A stretch of DNA of 64,000 nt from Candidatus Hydrogenedentota bacterium (GTDB lineage: Bacteria; Hydrogenedentota; Hydrogenedentia; Hydrogenedentales; SLHB01): contig DAOLNV010000005.1 in the NCBI GenBank assembly GCA_035416745.1, positions 1 through 64,000 of the forward strand, written 5' to 3'. Made by a program: the position numbers and the translations under genes. The notes under the pieces were generated by a model. The model was given only the letters and a program-made list of their open reading frames with translations, had not been told where the DNA came from and did not search any database. Below, in pieces: positions 1-10,700 of the stretch (within the stretch, counting starts at the first letter, position 1; every line of letters starts with the position of its first letter).

Positions 1-104
1 AGGTTGCGTGATAATAAAGAGGTCAGCGCCCGAGGTCAAGAGAAAATTTCTCGCCGGCCTGCCCCAGGCCCCCGCCAGGGCTGGAAAGAGCGCGCCCTTG
101 CACT

Positions 105-1865
105 TCAAGAGTAGAATTCCACCCCGAACAGCCTGGCCTGGCGCAACCGAAACCGTAATACGACGGCCGTCCCCTCGTGGTTGAGGTTTCCCTCCCCTTT
201 CCAGGTAACAGGGATTTCGAGGCCGTCGCCCACGACCCGGTCGGCGTCCTCGAATGTTCTCCCGGGGACGTCGCTGCCCGTTCCAAAACGCCGAACAGCC
301 ACCTTGATGTATCCCGTGGGCTTGACTGACGCGTTCAGACGGATGAAGTTCCCTCTCGGCACGACCGCCAGCGTGGCGAACTCCCCTTCTTCGTCGCACT
401 GCACTGCCACGAGCCGCCCTTTCGGCCACGTGGCGATGCCTCCCTCGCCCGGCACGCCCGGGAACAATCCCCGGCGCTTCTCAACGTTGCGGCCCGGGTA
501 CTTGTGAGGAATAGGGTTGCCGCCGTAACTAATCCCCCAGGTTGCGTCGGGATACTCGAGCAGGTTGCCGCTGCACACCACGTACCCGCCCGAGGGCGTT
601 CCCGGAGCATCAGTCTCCACGATGGGTCCCCCGGGAACCCGCGACCACACCATGCCGTCGGCGCTCGAAAGCAGCCACGTGGAGCCGCCGTCGCTCTCCA
701 ACTCCCATATCCACGGAAACATCACATGGTTGTCGGGTATGCCGGGAAGGGTCGTCTTGCCGTTTGTGTAATACAAGTGGCTCGGGGCCATATCGGCGCC
801 GGTTGACACAACGATCTCAGGTTTGCTGAAGTGCCGAAAATCCTTGCTTACCGCGCGCCCGATCGACCGGCGGCCCGCCGATATCCAGCCGTCCGGGTTA
901 ACGGTCTCCATGCCGGGCGCTTTGATGTTTGCCTGCCAGGCCCTCACATAGGCAACATATTCTCTGCGGTCGACATCGTAGTAGCACGTGTTCAGGGTGT
1001 CCGCATGCTGGATCATGAGGGGCTCCGGCAGGGATGTCCAGTGAATCCCGTCGGGCGACACCGCGCCGAAAACGGCGACCACGCACCGGAACCCACCCAC
1101 ATCCTGGCGCCGCGCCATCGTGTCGACCTCATCAGGGTATTTTGCTGCAAAGGCATTCCACTCGTCGTCGGTGATGATGCCTAGATAAAGCATCTTGTAG
1201 CGTTCGTCATCCGATGAGGGATCGACGAAGACGCTGCCGCCGTGAAACCCGCGCATCGAACCATTCAGGTCGCCTCGGAACACGATGTTGTTTTCCTTGC
1301 TCCCCGCATACTCGAAGAGGCCGAGGGTGGGGATGTCCCAATGCACCCCATCGAGCGATTCGGCATAGGCGATGTGCGCATTGTATCCGGGCAGAATGCG
1401 GTCCTTCGTGCTATAGGGCTCGGGGTCGGCGCACGGCCCCATGGTGTACCATGCTTTGTATTTGCCCTCGTCGAAAACCTGAGCGGCAAGTTGGCCCGGC
1501 TGGAATGGTTTCTTGACGGCCTTCTGCGCAACGAGCCGGATCCCGCGCGGCATGTCACTCAGCTCAAACCGGGCGGGACGCGTGCCGTCGCCTTCGAGCC
1601 ACGCCCCCACGTTCCTCTCTTCTTCCGAAGCGTCGGGCGCGTGCTCGATCTGCCATGAGAATCCTCCCTGCCGCACGTATTTCCAGCTGGTGAAATAGAC
1701 GAAATTGCTCTTCAGTTCGACTGGCTCGCCGTAGAACCGGTCCACCTGTGCCGATACCAGACCACAAGGCGTCACCAGGGTCAATATCAACAGTATTTTC
1801 TTGAGACACTTAAAACCATAAAGATGGCGATGCCCGCGGCGTGAACGAATCTCGATGTATCCCAT
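105..1865 (-). CDS. Secreted glycoside-hydrolase-like beta-propeller protein
   Basis: 586 residues. The N-terminus has a basic stretch, a hydrophobic run (about residues 23-38) and a signal-peptidase-like LVSAQ end, so export is likely. The body repeats short motifs such as AYAESLDGVHWD, AVSPDGIHW and SSADGMVWS, the pattern of the five-bladed propeller glycosidase superfamily (GH32/43/68-like), where each blade carries an Asp-Gly-x-x-Trp segment. The last 90 residues look like an appended beta-sandwich. I cannot assign a substrate or confirm catalytic acids. The ATG at 1865 lies 28 nt after the stop of the upstream glycosidase-like gene, so the two are probably co-transcribed. The Shine-Dalgarno is weak, so the true start could be slightly internal, just before the signal peptide. 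Confidence 0.7.
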   Translation of the reverse strand: MGYIEIRSRRGHRHLYGFKCLKKILLILTLVTPCGLVSAQVDRFYGEPVELKSNFVYFTSWKYVRQGGFSWQIEHAPDASEEERNVGAWLEGDGTRPARFELSDMPRGIRLVAQKAVKKPFQPGQLAAQVFDEGKYKAWYTMGPCADPEPYSTKDRILPGYNAHIAYAESLDGVHWDIPTLGLFEYAGSKENNIVFRGDLNGSMRGFHGGSVFVDPSSDDERYKMLYLGIITDDEWNAFAAKYPDEVDTMARRQDVGGFRCVVAVFGAVSPDGIHWTSLPEPLMIQHADTLNTCYYDVDRREYVAYVRAWQANIKAPGMETVNPDGWISAGRRSIGRAVSKDFRHFSKPEIVVSTGADMAPSHLYYTNGKTTLPGIPDNHVMFPWIWELESDGGSTWLLSSADGMVWSRVPGGPIVETDAPGTPSGGYVVCSGNLLEYPDATWGISYGGNPIPHKYPGRNVEKRRGLFPGVPGEGGIATWPKGRLVAVQCDEEGEFATLAVVPRGNFIRLNASVKPTGYIKVAVRRFGTGSDVPGRTFEDADRVVGDGLEIPVTWKGEGNLNHEGTAVVLRFRLRQARLFGVEFYS

Positions 1866-1893
1866 TCTTTTCGGGCCCCCGGCGTTATGTGCG

Positions 1894-3681
1894 CTACGGA
1901 ATCGACGGAACCGGGGCGGCTTCCGATTCCCTCATCAGTTGGCAGACGGTCTTGACAACGTCGTTCTGAAGAGTGCATGCGGGCGGCTCCGCAAAACCAA
2001 GGCAGCTCGCCGCTTCATACAAGATGAAGCCGCTGAAACGTCCGTCATTGCGCACACGGGAGAACTCCTCGGGATACTGCGGGTTGATGTACCGGCTCAC
2101 GGTAAGAGGTATCCCCTTTTCCTGGCATGCAGCGATCATCTCCCCGGCAACGCTGTCGTTGAAGACGCTATCGAACGGGAGATGAAAAAGCCGCAGTATC
2201 CCCTCATCGAGCAAGCCTTCGTCCAGCCATCGTTTCCAATCATAGTAGATGTTAGCGGAATACGCCAGCCGCCGCACGGGAGGCGGGTCCGCCCGGAACC
2301 AGTCAATGTTGAGATTGATGCGCATGCGCTTCCCCCGGGAGGCAATCAGCTCCTTCGCCTGCCGAAGAAACCGCGTGTAGGCCTCTCCCCTGACCTGGGC
2401 AATTGCCCCCGGGCCGGCCTGTCCCCGACGAGCGCATTCCTCGAGGACTACATCGTTGAATCCATATTCGGCGTCGTAGTCGGTGTGGGTGCCGTGGTTC
2501 TCGACCCGGAAATCAACACCGTCGACCCCGGCATCCAGCATTTCACGGATGCACGCCAGCCAGAACTCCTGCACGCGAGGCTCCGTCTCGCAGAGCGCGC
2601 CTGGCAGATATTCGTTCCGGCCTCGTGCGAAGGCGAGCATTCCCTCGCGTCCCGAGCCGTTGGGTTTATCCAGGTACACCTGTGACCTTCCGAATCCGAC
2701 GTCGAAAATGAGTCCCCAGTTACGGAAATCCAGGCGCCCGGGCTCCCATACGGCGTTTCCGGACGCAAACACTCCGGGGATTTCGTTGCCCTCCGCGTCG
2801 AGCGCTACCAGCATATCCGTCCCGGTATTCACGAAATCCGGCTCCCCATCCGTGAAATCCGTCGTTACAAGGATGTAGGGGGCAGTCAACGCGAACCCCG
2901 TGAGGGTAAGCGTTCGCACCGGCGCGCCCATCGGTGTGACAACCGTGCCGTTGACGTCGCGCACCTCCTTCGCGGAGGGTTCCACGCTTTCCTGGACCGA
3001 AAACTCGGCCTCGAGCGGCTGGTAGCGGCAGTTCAACTGGCTGGACCAGAGCTGGAGATGCTCCCGAGTGATCCGGGTCGGGGAGTCGTCCTTCTTGATG
3101 AGTTTCAGCGTGCAAATGGGAGTTTTCGTGACGGCCTCGCCGATAGACGCGCCGGGAAGATGGCGGATGCGCAGCTCCGGATGCTCGACAACGAAGGGGT
3201 CCAGCCACGTCAGCCATCCCCCGCGGTGGGGAATCCGGCCGAATTCCAAGCCTTGCGGCGAACCTTCGGGGAAATAGACAGCCGGACCCGTTTCGTAGGG
3301 CTTGTAATAGGCGTAAAGTTCCAGACCGTGACGGTGAGCGGCCTCCGCAGCCACTTGAAGAGGATTTCCTAGAGCCTCGATGGTGGCAGCGTAATTGCGC
3401 CAAGTGGCGTCCAGGCCGGAGGGCATCAGGAACCCGCCGTGTCCATCACCGTAATATCCCCAGCTTACGCGGGAAACCCCCATTTCGCGCAACGCCGCCA
3501 TCATCGCGTCTATATGAGCCGCCGTGATCACAACAGGGCTCATCAAGGCGTCGTCCGGGAAATCCACCAGCATCTCCAGGCGAAACCCGCCGTTGGTCTG
3601 GTTTGACGTGTCTGCTCTGACGGCCCATGCCGCCAGCAGCGCCACTGCAAGTAACGCGTATCGACGAGGAGAATTGAGCAT
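1894..3681 (-). CDS. Secreted TIM-barrel glycosidase-like protein
   Basis: About 595 residues from the ATG at 3681. A longer frame reaches 3738, but 3681 has GGAGA seven bases upstream and begins directly with a signal peptide (MLNSPRRYALLAVALLAAW). The mature protein reads like a TIM-barrel glycosidase of the GHL/alpha-fucosidase-like type: GVSRVSWGYYGDGHGG early, ELYAYYKPYE mid-barrel, and DAGVDGVDFRVENHG near residue 400, where a barrel acid would be expected. A beta-rich insertion of about 150 residues interrupts the barrel. The family and substrate are not recognised with certainty. It is paired with the propeller protein downstream, which suggests extracellular or periplasmic glycan degradation. 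Confidence 0.65.
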   Translation of the reverse strand: MLNSPRRYALLAVALLAAWAVRADTSNQTNGGFRLEMLVDFPDDALMSPVVITAAHIDAMMAALREMGVSRVSWGYYGDGHGGFLMPSGLDATWRNYAATIEALGNPLQVAAEAAHRHGLELYAYYKPYETGPAVYFPEGSPQGLEFGRIPHRGGWLTWLDPFVVEHPELRIRHLPGASIGEAVTKTPICTLKLIKKDDSPTRITREHLQLWSSQLNCRYQPLEAEFSVQESVEPSAKEVRDVNGTVVTPMGAPVRTLTLTGFALTAPYILVTTDFTDGEPDFVNTGTDMLVALDAEGNEIPGVFASGNAVWEPGRLDFRNWGLIFDVGFGRSQVYLDKPNGSGREGMLAFARGRNEYLPGALCETEPRVQEFWLACIREMLDAGVDGVDFRVENHGTHTDYDAEYGFNDVVLEECARRGQAGPGAIAQVRGEAYTRFLRQAKELIASRGKRMRINLNIDWFRADPPPVRRLAYSANIYYDWKRWLDEGLLDEGILRLFHLPFDSVFNDSVAGEMIAACQEKGIPLTVSRYINPQYPEEFSRVRNDGRFSGFILYEAASCLGFAEPPACTLQNDVVKTVCQLMRESEAAPVPSIP

Positions 3682-4139
3682 GAATGTTCTCCGAAGTTGG
3701 TGTCCCCGCGCAGTATACCTGAGTTCGGGAGCCCTCACAATAGCCCTTCACGAGAGCTTGAACCGTGAGAGCCTCGGATTTGGAACTATCTTCAATTAAA
3801 GGGTTTGCAGATACAGTGACCGGGGCGCCGGGCGGCTGGAACATCCTTGAAACAGCAACGTTTCGCTCGAAAAGCCTCCTTTGTGCCCGAATCGAGTTTC
3901 CGGTCCGGGTGGACCGCCGCTAGTGCCGGGGGCGTGGCTCATCGAGATGGAAACGTCTTCAGCACCCGTGGGTTCTGCCAAGAACGGAACCCGACGAATG
4001 CGTCACTGGCTTTGGGCCGGCCTGCCGCCCCTCCTTTGCGTTAAACGCCTTTGCTCCTTCTGAAGGGCCTGCCCCTTGGTCCCCTCCTTCTGCTAATCGT
4101 AAATGGTTGAAGTACTGATGTTTGCAGATACTCAGCCTA
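3682..4139. other. Intergenic region, 458 bp, no convincing gene
   Basis: It lies between the divergent-looking upstream side of the glycosidase gene and the stop of the ABC exporter gene. I see no tRNA and no plausible protein. Visible structure: an 11-bp direct repeat TTTGCAGATAC at 3804-3814 and 4121-4131, a short perfect palindrome GCGTTAAACGC at 4038-4048, and two related pyrimidine-rich blocks (CCTGCC...CCCCTCCTT) around 4021-4037 and 4069-4090. The glycosidase promoter should lie here, but I found no clear -35/-10 pair. Confidence 0.5.
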
Positions 4140-6011
4140 CTATGCGGCATCGAACTGGTCTTTGTATTGGAGCTGGTAGAGGCGATAGTAGAGGCCGCGC
4201 TCGTCGAGTAACTGCCTGTGCGTTCCAATCTCCCGGATCTCGCCGTGGTGCATGACGACGATGCGGTCAGCGTTTTGAACCGTTGAAAGGCGGTGGGCGA
4301 TGACGATGGAAGTTCGGCCGAACATCAGTTTTCGAATCGCGTCCTGGATGAGGGATTCCGTTTCGGTATCGACGCTTGACGTAGCTTCATCGAGCACGAG
4401 GATTTGGGGTTCGTGGGCGAGGGCGCGGGCAAAGGCAAGGAGCTGCCGCTGGCCGGTCGAGAGGTTATTGCCGCGTTCGCCGACGTCGTAGGCGTACTTG
4501 CCGGGCATCTTTTCAATGAACCGTGCGGCATTGACGTAGGCCGCGCATTCACGTACGCGTTCCATGGACAGGGCAACGTTACCCAGCCGGATGTTCTGTT
4601 CGATGGAGCCCGAGAAGAGGAATACATCCTGCAATACGGCGCCTATATGCCGGCGCAGGGCGGTTTTTTCGTATTGCCGGACGTCTACCCCGTCGATGCA
4701 AATACTGCCGCGCTGGACGTCGTAGAAACGGCTTAACAGGTTGATGACGGTCGTCTTGCCGGCTCCGGTGTGGCCTACGATAGCGATGCGCTCGCCCGGG
4801 GCAATCGAGAGGTTGAGCCCTTTCAGAATCCATTGGCCGGGTTCGTACGCGAACCAGACGTCTTTGAATTCCACACGGCCTTCAAACCTCTCCGGAACGA
4901 TGGCCGTTGGGGTATTCTGGATGTCTTCCTTCGTGTCGAGCAGTTCAAAGATGCGTTCGGAGGAGGCCATGGCTTCGAGAAGCAGATTGTAGCGGTCCGC
5001 GATAGTTCGGATGGGGGAGTAGAATCGTTCCGACCATTGAACGTACGCGAACAGCGTGCCGACGGAAGCGCCTACTGCGTCTCCGAAACGCAAGAACCGG
5101 TCGCCGACGTACAACACGATAAGCCCAATAGCGGCCATACCCAGAAAATCCACAACGGGGAAATAGATGGCGTAGTTGCGCACCTGCCGGAACCATTCAT
5201 CGCGGTGCTCGGCATTGCGCTTGCGGTACTCCTCGTACGTGGCGTGTTCTGCTGCAAACATCTGGACAACCCGCATGCCGCTGACCATTTCCTGGACGTA
5301 GGCATTCATGCGGGCGAGTCTTCTGCGGATTTCAACGTAGGAGCGCCGGGCGTACTTGCGGAACACGAAGCCGGTGACGAACACGAAAGGCACCGTCGTC
5401 ATGATAATCAAGGCAAGCCGCCAGTTGACCCAGAACATGAACCCCAGGATGACAAACACGGTAAGCAAATCGCTGATTACCTGCACCATGCCGCCCACGA
5501 TCGTTTCCTGGATCTTCTCGACGTCGTTGGTGACGCGGGTCATCAGCCGCCCGACAGGGTTGCGGTCCAGGAACTGGAGCGACATGCGCTGCAGATGCTC
5601 GAAGATCTCGAGACGCATGGCCAGCATGGTTTTTTGCCCGACATAGGCGACTATGAGATTCTGCACATACCGGGTAAGAGTCTCCGCCAGCATGAGGCAC
5701 GCGATGATCAGGACCATCGCCCCGAGCCCTCTCCGGTCGTGTTCGGCTACCTTGGGAAGTTCGGAAGAAGCCGCGTTTCCGGGCAGTTGCTGTTGAATTC
5801 CCAGCCGGTCGGGATTTCCTATGTAATTGTCGATGGTGACCTTGTTGAGATAGGGCACCAAGGTAGCAAAGACGGACGCGCTCAGCAGGAACACGACCGC
5901 GGTTACCATGGCCGGACGGTACTCGCGCAGATAACCCAGCAGGCGCCGCATCAAGTGGCGATCATATGCCCGCTGCTGGACCTCGTCTTCTGTGTGGTAC
6001 CCTTCGCTCAT
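4140..6011 (-). CDS. ABC exporter half-transporter (canonical ATPase site)
   Basis: 623 residues: six-helix type I exporter membrane domain (about 30-330) fused to a nucleotide-binding domain (about 375-610). Visible motifs are Walker A GHTGAGKTT (413-421), signature LSTGQ (517-521, Thr in place of the usual Gly), Walker B ILVLDEA with the catalytic Glu (537-543) and the switch His in IAHRLS (573). A coupling-type EMVSGMRVVQ segment lies near 241. MdlB/MsbA/TM288-like. It overlaps the partner half-transporter by ATGA, so the two surely form a heterodimer. Substrate is unknown; lipid, drug or peptide export are all possible. The genes follow a hybrid kinase and response regulator, which may control them. 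Confidence 0.9.
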   Translation of the reverse strand: MSEGYHTEDEVQQRAYDRHLMRRLLGYLREYRPAMVTAVVFLLSASVFATLVPYLNKVTIDNYIGNPDRLGIQQQLPGNAASSELPKVAEHDRRGLGAMVLIIACLMLAETLTRYVQNLIVAYVGQKTMLAMRLEIFEHLQRMSLQFLDRNPVGRLMTRVTNDVEKIQETIVGGMVQVISDLLTVFVILGFMFWVNWRLALIIMTTVPFVFVTGFVFRKYARRSYVEIRRRLARMNAYVQEMVSGMRVVQMFAAEHATYEEYRKRNAEHRDEWFRQVRNYAIYFPVVDFLGMAAIGLIVLYVGDRFLRFGDAVGASVGTLFAYVQWSERFYSPIRTIADRYNLLLEAMASSERIFELLDTKEDIQNTPTAIVPERFEGRVEFKDVWFAYEPGQWILKGLNLSIAPGERIAIVGHTGAGKTTVINLLSRFYDVQRGSICIDGVDVRQYEKTALRRHIGAVLQDVFLFSGSIEQNIRLGNVALSMERVRECAAYVNAARFIEKMPGKYAYDVGERGNNLSTGQRQLLAFARALAHEPQILVLDEATSSVDTETESLIQDAIRKLMFGRTSIVIAHRLSTVQNADRIVVMHHGEIREIGTHRQLLDERGLYYRLYQLQYKDQFDAA

Positions 6012-7783
6012 GTTTCCTCGATTTCTTCTTCAAGCAATTGGCGGCGGTACATATTGGCATAGAGTCCCTCGCGCGCAATGAGTTCTTCATGTGTTCCCTC
6101 CTCGACGATCCGCCCCTCGTCGAGCACCAGGATTCGATCGGCATGGCTCACCGTCGAGATCCGGTGAGAGACGATAATGCTTGTGCGCTCGCGCATCACG
6201 TCCTTGAGGCGGCGCAGGATTTCCTCCTCCGTATGGGTGTCCACGCTCGACAAAGCGTCATCGAGGATCAGGATGCGTGGTCTGCCTATCAAGGCCCGGG
6301 CGATGGTCAGGCGCTGCTTCTGTCCGCCCGAAAGGTTGATGCCCCGCTCGCCGAGGAGCGTGGCGTAGCCCTCAGGCATTCCCTCGAGGGTTTCGGAGAA
6401 CTGGGCGATTTCGCATGCCCAGTCCATATCTTCCAGGGTGGCCTCGGGGTTTCCCAGCGTCAGGTTCGCCTTTACGGAGTCGGAAAACAGGAACGTGTCT
6501 TGCGGCACGCATCCAATGTTCTGTCGAAGCACATTCAAAGGAAGCGTGCGGATATCGCGCCCATCGACCATGACGGCGCCTTTCCGCGGGTCGTACTCGC
6601 GGGCGATGAGGCCCAGCAGCGATGATTTGCCGGAGCCTGTGGGGCCCACGACGGCTACGGTCTGTCCCGCGGGTATGTCGAACGAAATGTCCTCGAGGAC
6701 GGTTTGTCCGTTGTAAGCGAACGACACATCCCGAAAGGATACGGCGCCTGCGATTGATGCGATAGCGCGGTCGGTATGCTCGTTCTCGGAAATGGCAGGT
6801 TGGCGCGTGAGGATTTCGAGGATGCGGGTCATGCTGACCGCGCCCCGCTGATACAGCGTCAAGACCCATCCGAATTCCGCGAGAGGCCAGCTGAGCATCA
6901 TGAGGTAAACGATGAATGCTGAGAGGTCCGCCAGGCTCAAGCGTTCCGATATGACCATGTTGCCGCCGGTCCACAGGATCGTGAGGGCAGCGAGGCCCAC
7001 CGTTGCGCCTATGAGAGGCCATGCCAGCGCCATGACAATGGTGAGCTTGAGGCCTTCGCGCATGTACTTCTCGGATTCTTGCCGGAAATCCCGGATCTCG
7101 TGGTGAGCGATACCGTATGCCCTCACTACACGGGCGCCGGCGAGATTTTCCTGGGCGCGCGCGGTGACGATCGAAAACTGTTCCTGGACGCGCCTGGACT
7201 GCCGGTGCATGTACATCATGAAGAAATACACGAGCAGGGAGATGAACGGGAGAGGGATCAGCGCGATGGCCGTCAACTTGAAGCTCAACCACGCCATCGC
7301 GGCCAACGTGAAGGGGAGCCGGATCATGTTCAACGTATTCATTACCCCGGGCCCGACGAACATGCGCACGAAATTCAGGTCGTTTGTAGCGCGCGCCATG
7401 ATGTCGCCGGTCTTCACACTATGAAAGAAATCCTGCGAGAGACGCTGGATCTTCCGGTAGTACACGTTGCGCAGGTCGTACTCGAATTTTCGTGAGGCGC
7501 TGATGATCAGCATTCGTTGTAGATATCGCGCAATACCCGAAAAGACCGGGATGACAAGAAGAAGGGCGAACGAAAGCAACAAGAAGCGGTAGGTGATGTC
7601 TCTTGCTTCGAAACGTTCGACAACGGCGCGGATGATCAGAGGCGTGCACAAGTCCAGGCAGATGAAAAACAGCCCGGCCGCTGCTCCCCAGAAATAATCG
7701 CGGACATAGGGCCGGCTAAACAGAAAAAGGGCGCGAAAGGGCGTGTTCGGCGGAAGCGCCTCGAAGCGAAGACTCTCGTTCAC
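6008..7783 (-). CDS. ABC exporter half-transporter (degenerate ATPase site partner)
   Basis: 591 residues, same architecture as its partner: membrane domain about 20-320, then a nucleotide-binding domain with Walker A GPTGSGKSS, signature LSGGQKQRL and Walker B ILILDDALSS. The usual catalytic Glu is Asp here (DDA instead of DEA), as in MdlA and other heterodimeric exporters with one weak site. The switch segment VSHRIST keeps its His. Start is GTG at 7783, 3 nt after the stop of the hybrid kinase. The ATGA overlap with the next gene supports obligate co-translation. Located in the inner membrane; substrate not deducible. Confidence 0.9.
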   Translation of the reverse strand: MNESLRFEALPPNTPFRALFLFSRPYVRDYFWGAAAGLFFICLDLCTPLIIRAVVERFEARDITYRFLLLSFALLLVIPVFSGIARYLQRMLIISASRKFEYDLRNVYYRKIQRLSQDFFHSVKTGDIMARATNDLNFVRMFVGPGVMNTLNMIRLPFTLAAMAWLSFKLTAIALIPLPFISLLVYFFMMYMHRQSRRVQEQFSIVTARAQENLAGARVVRAYGIAHHEIRDFRQESEKYMREGLKLTIVMALAWPLIGATVGLAALTILWTGGNMVISERLSLADLSAFIVYLMMLSWPLAEFGWVLTLYQRGAVSMTRILEILTRQPAISENEHTDRAIASIAGAVSFRDVSFAYNGQTVLEDISFDIPAGQTVAVVGPTGSGKSSLLGLIAREYDPRKGAVMVDGRDIRTLPLNVLRQNIGCVPQDTFLFSDSVKANLTLGNPEATLEDMDWACEIAQFSETLEGMPEGYATLLGERGINLSGGQKQRLTIARALIGRPRILILDDALSSVDTHTEEEILRRLKDVMRERTSIIVSHRISTVSHADRILVLDEGRIVEEGTHEELIAREGLYANMYRRQLLEEEIEET

Positions 7784-7786
7784 GGC

Positions 7787-10700
7787 TTAGACCTTCTTTG
7801 CAGTATGCGGCCGCCGTACGAGTCCGGAAATGATTTCCACAATATCCTCGGGATGGAACGGCTTCTGAATAAAACCGTCGCACCCAGAGCTCTTGATGAG
7901 CGGATTCTTCGCATCAATGGGTTTGGCGGTAACCATATATACCTTGATGCCTGCCAGGGAGGCACTTGTCTTGATGCGGCGGCACGTCTCCCAACCATCT
8001 ATCCCCGGCATGGCGATGTCCAGAAGAACCAGGGCATAGTCTCTCGATTGAAGGCGCCTTAGGGCTTCTTCTCCCGAGTCGCAGTCGTCGATTTCATAGC
8101 CCTCGGCTTCCAGACAACGGCGCATGAAGATTACGATGTCCGGGTCGTCGTCAACGCACAAGATCTTCCCCCCCAGAGACGGCCCGGCTGTCGGCGGCTG
8201 GCTCACCGCATTGTGAATACTGCTGAGCAGCGTACTCTTCCGGAATTCGCGTTTCAGCCGGGCAGCAACGAGAGGCCGGTACCTCTCAAACATGTCCTCG
8301 TCGTTGGTTATCATGACGATGGGCAGGGTTCCCGCGGTCCCATCGGCAAACAGGGCATCGAGGGTGCTTGCCCCGTCTCCAGGCATGTTGACGTCGGCTA
8401 CTACACAATCGGGACTATGGCGGCGGGCGAGCACGATGGCCTGGGCCGCATCGGCTGCCTGAATAATGTTGACCCCCTCAGAGGTAAGCAGTGCCCGGAT
8501 ATGATTGCTCAGGGCGGTATCTTTGGTGATCAACTCGACGAGGATCTCGGCGGCCGTGGGCGGCAGGATTTCTCCCACGGCCGGAGGCGGCATGGCTCTT
8601 TCGCCAGCGACCTTCTTCATCGGCAAACTGAAACGGAACGTCGTTCCCTGGTCTATCTCGCTCGACACCGTAATGCGGCTTCCATGCAGGCGCGCAATGT
8701 CTTGCGCTATCGAAAGGCCTATTCCGGTACCCCCGTACTTGCGCGTCGATGAGCTGTCAAACTGGTAGAAACGGGTAAATACTTTGTCCAGCGCCTCGGG
8801 AGGAATCCCAATTCCCGTGTCGCTTACAGTAACCTCGACGTCTTCTGTTCCTGGCCGCAGAGTAACGGTTACATTGCCTCCTTTGCGGTTGAACTTCACC
8901 CCGTTCGAGAGCAGGTTATTGAAGATCTGGCCGATTTTGCCTTTGTCGCCTTCCACGATCACGGGCTGGCCGGGAGCATTAAGAAGGAGGTCAACCGAAC
9001 GGGAGTCCGCCACCGGCTTCATGGTCTGAATGCTAATCTTGGCACAATCGACCAAATCAAAGGCCTCGAAAACGAGCGGTTCGGTGCCCTGATGGAGCCG
9101 GGAGAAATCGAGAAGATTTTCGATCAGGGTGACGAGCCGCTCGATGTTGCGAAGGCTTATTGAAAGGTATTCCTTTTGCGTCTTGTTTATCGCCCCGGCC
9201 TTTTCGTTGTAGATCATGTCGGTGTAGCCCATGACGGCCACCAAGGGCGTGCGCAGTTCATGAGAAACGTTCGACAACAGATTGGTTTTCATCTCATCGA
9301 GGGACTTGAGTTCTTCATTGGCCGCGTGCAGCTTTTCGCGAGCAAGAGTGACGTCTTCCAGGGAATCCTGAAGATTCTCCAGCAGGTTGGCGTTACGGAT
9401 CGCAACCGCCACGTGCGGCGCTAACTGCTCAAGAACGGCTGCATCGTGCCGCCGGAAAGCTTCCCGGCGGTTCGATGCAAGGTTAAAAGTGCCTACGATG
9501 CGCCCTGTGGCGTAAAGGGGAACGCAGAGGCAGCTTCGGGCGTCAGAGGAGAATTCCCGGTTGGTGAACGGGACATCCTCCTTTGTGAAGTCGGCAACAA
9601 TTAACCGTTGGCGTTCGCGGGCGACCCAGGCTGCGGAAGAGGTTTCGTCGTCCAAGCGGCCCTTGTCTCGCTCCACCGTTTTCACTTCGGGCCACAGTTG
9701 CCTGATCTCGAAGGTATCGCCTTGGTCGTCCAGCAGCGCGAGGCTCGCGAAATCGAAGTCGATCAGGCGTTTGATTTCCACAACAAGGCTTTCGTATAGA
9801 CGGCCGGCTTCCAGGCTGGAATTGATGACGTTGGCGATCTGGCTGATGGCGCTGAGCCGCTCGGCGCGGTCGCGCGCCTCACGCTCAAGACGGACGCTCT
9901 TTGACAGGTCCCGAAAGATCCCTTCGTATCCGATAACGATAGTGTCATCCCCGTAAATGGTGTTCGCGGAAAGCTCGACGATAATCGCTCGGTCGTCGCG
10001 GCGCTTCATCCACACACGGCGGCGCTCGATAAACCCTTTCTGCTGCAGCTCGGTTACCAGCTGCGTGAAATCATCGGGATTGTAGAACATGCCGCTGATG
10101 CTCTTGCCGATGCACTCCTCGACGTTGTGGAACCGGAATATCTCCACGCCCGAGGGGTTCATGAAGTCCAAGAGCCACGCAGGATCGGTGTGGAAGATGC
10201 CGTCGCGCATCCAGGTCACCAGACCGCGGTACTTCTCTTCCGAACTCTCCAGCTGCCGGACGTTGCGTTTCAGCGCCAGGGCCATCTTGTTGAACGACTG
10301 GGCCAGTTCCTCGATCTCGTCGCCGGTGCCTATTTTGAGTTTAAGGTCGAGATCGCCCTGTCCGATGATCTGGGCGCCTTCGTTGAGCAGCGACAACGGG
10401 CGAACGATGCTGTTGTGAATGTTGAGGTAGGCATTGAGGCAGAGGATGGCAATGACTCCAACTGAGAACACAATCGCAATTATTCCCGCCAGATGGATGT
10501 TGCGCAGGGCCTTGGCGGCCGAGCGGTAGACAACTACGTACAGGTTCATATTGTCAAACATTTGCGCATAGGCCAGGAAGACATCCTCGTGGGTGTTGGC
10601 GGTGGTCACGTAGCCGTCGATCCGGCATGTCCCATACTGGGGGGATTGCGAATTTCGCAGAATTCTCGAAAGGGTGGCATCCGTGGACTCGACGCTAAGC

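Noticed and set aside
3804..4131. Direct repeats TTTGCAGATAC as attachment sites of a mobile element
   Set aside because: Only 11 bp, the enclosed 300 bp has no integrase or cargo; likely chance.
4770..6062. 430-codon plus-strand open frame opposite the ABC exporter gene
   Set aside because: Antisense to a clear ABC transporter gene; translation is His/Arg/Asp-rich low-complexity typical of GC-rich shadow frames.
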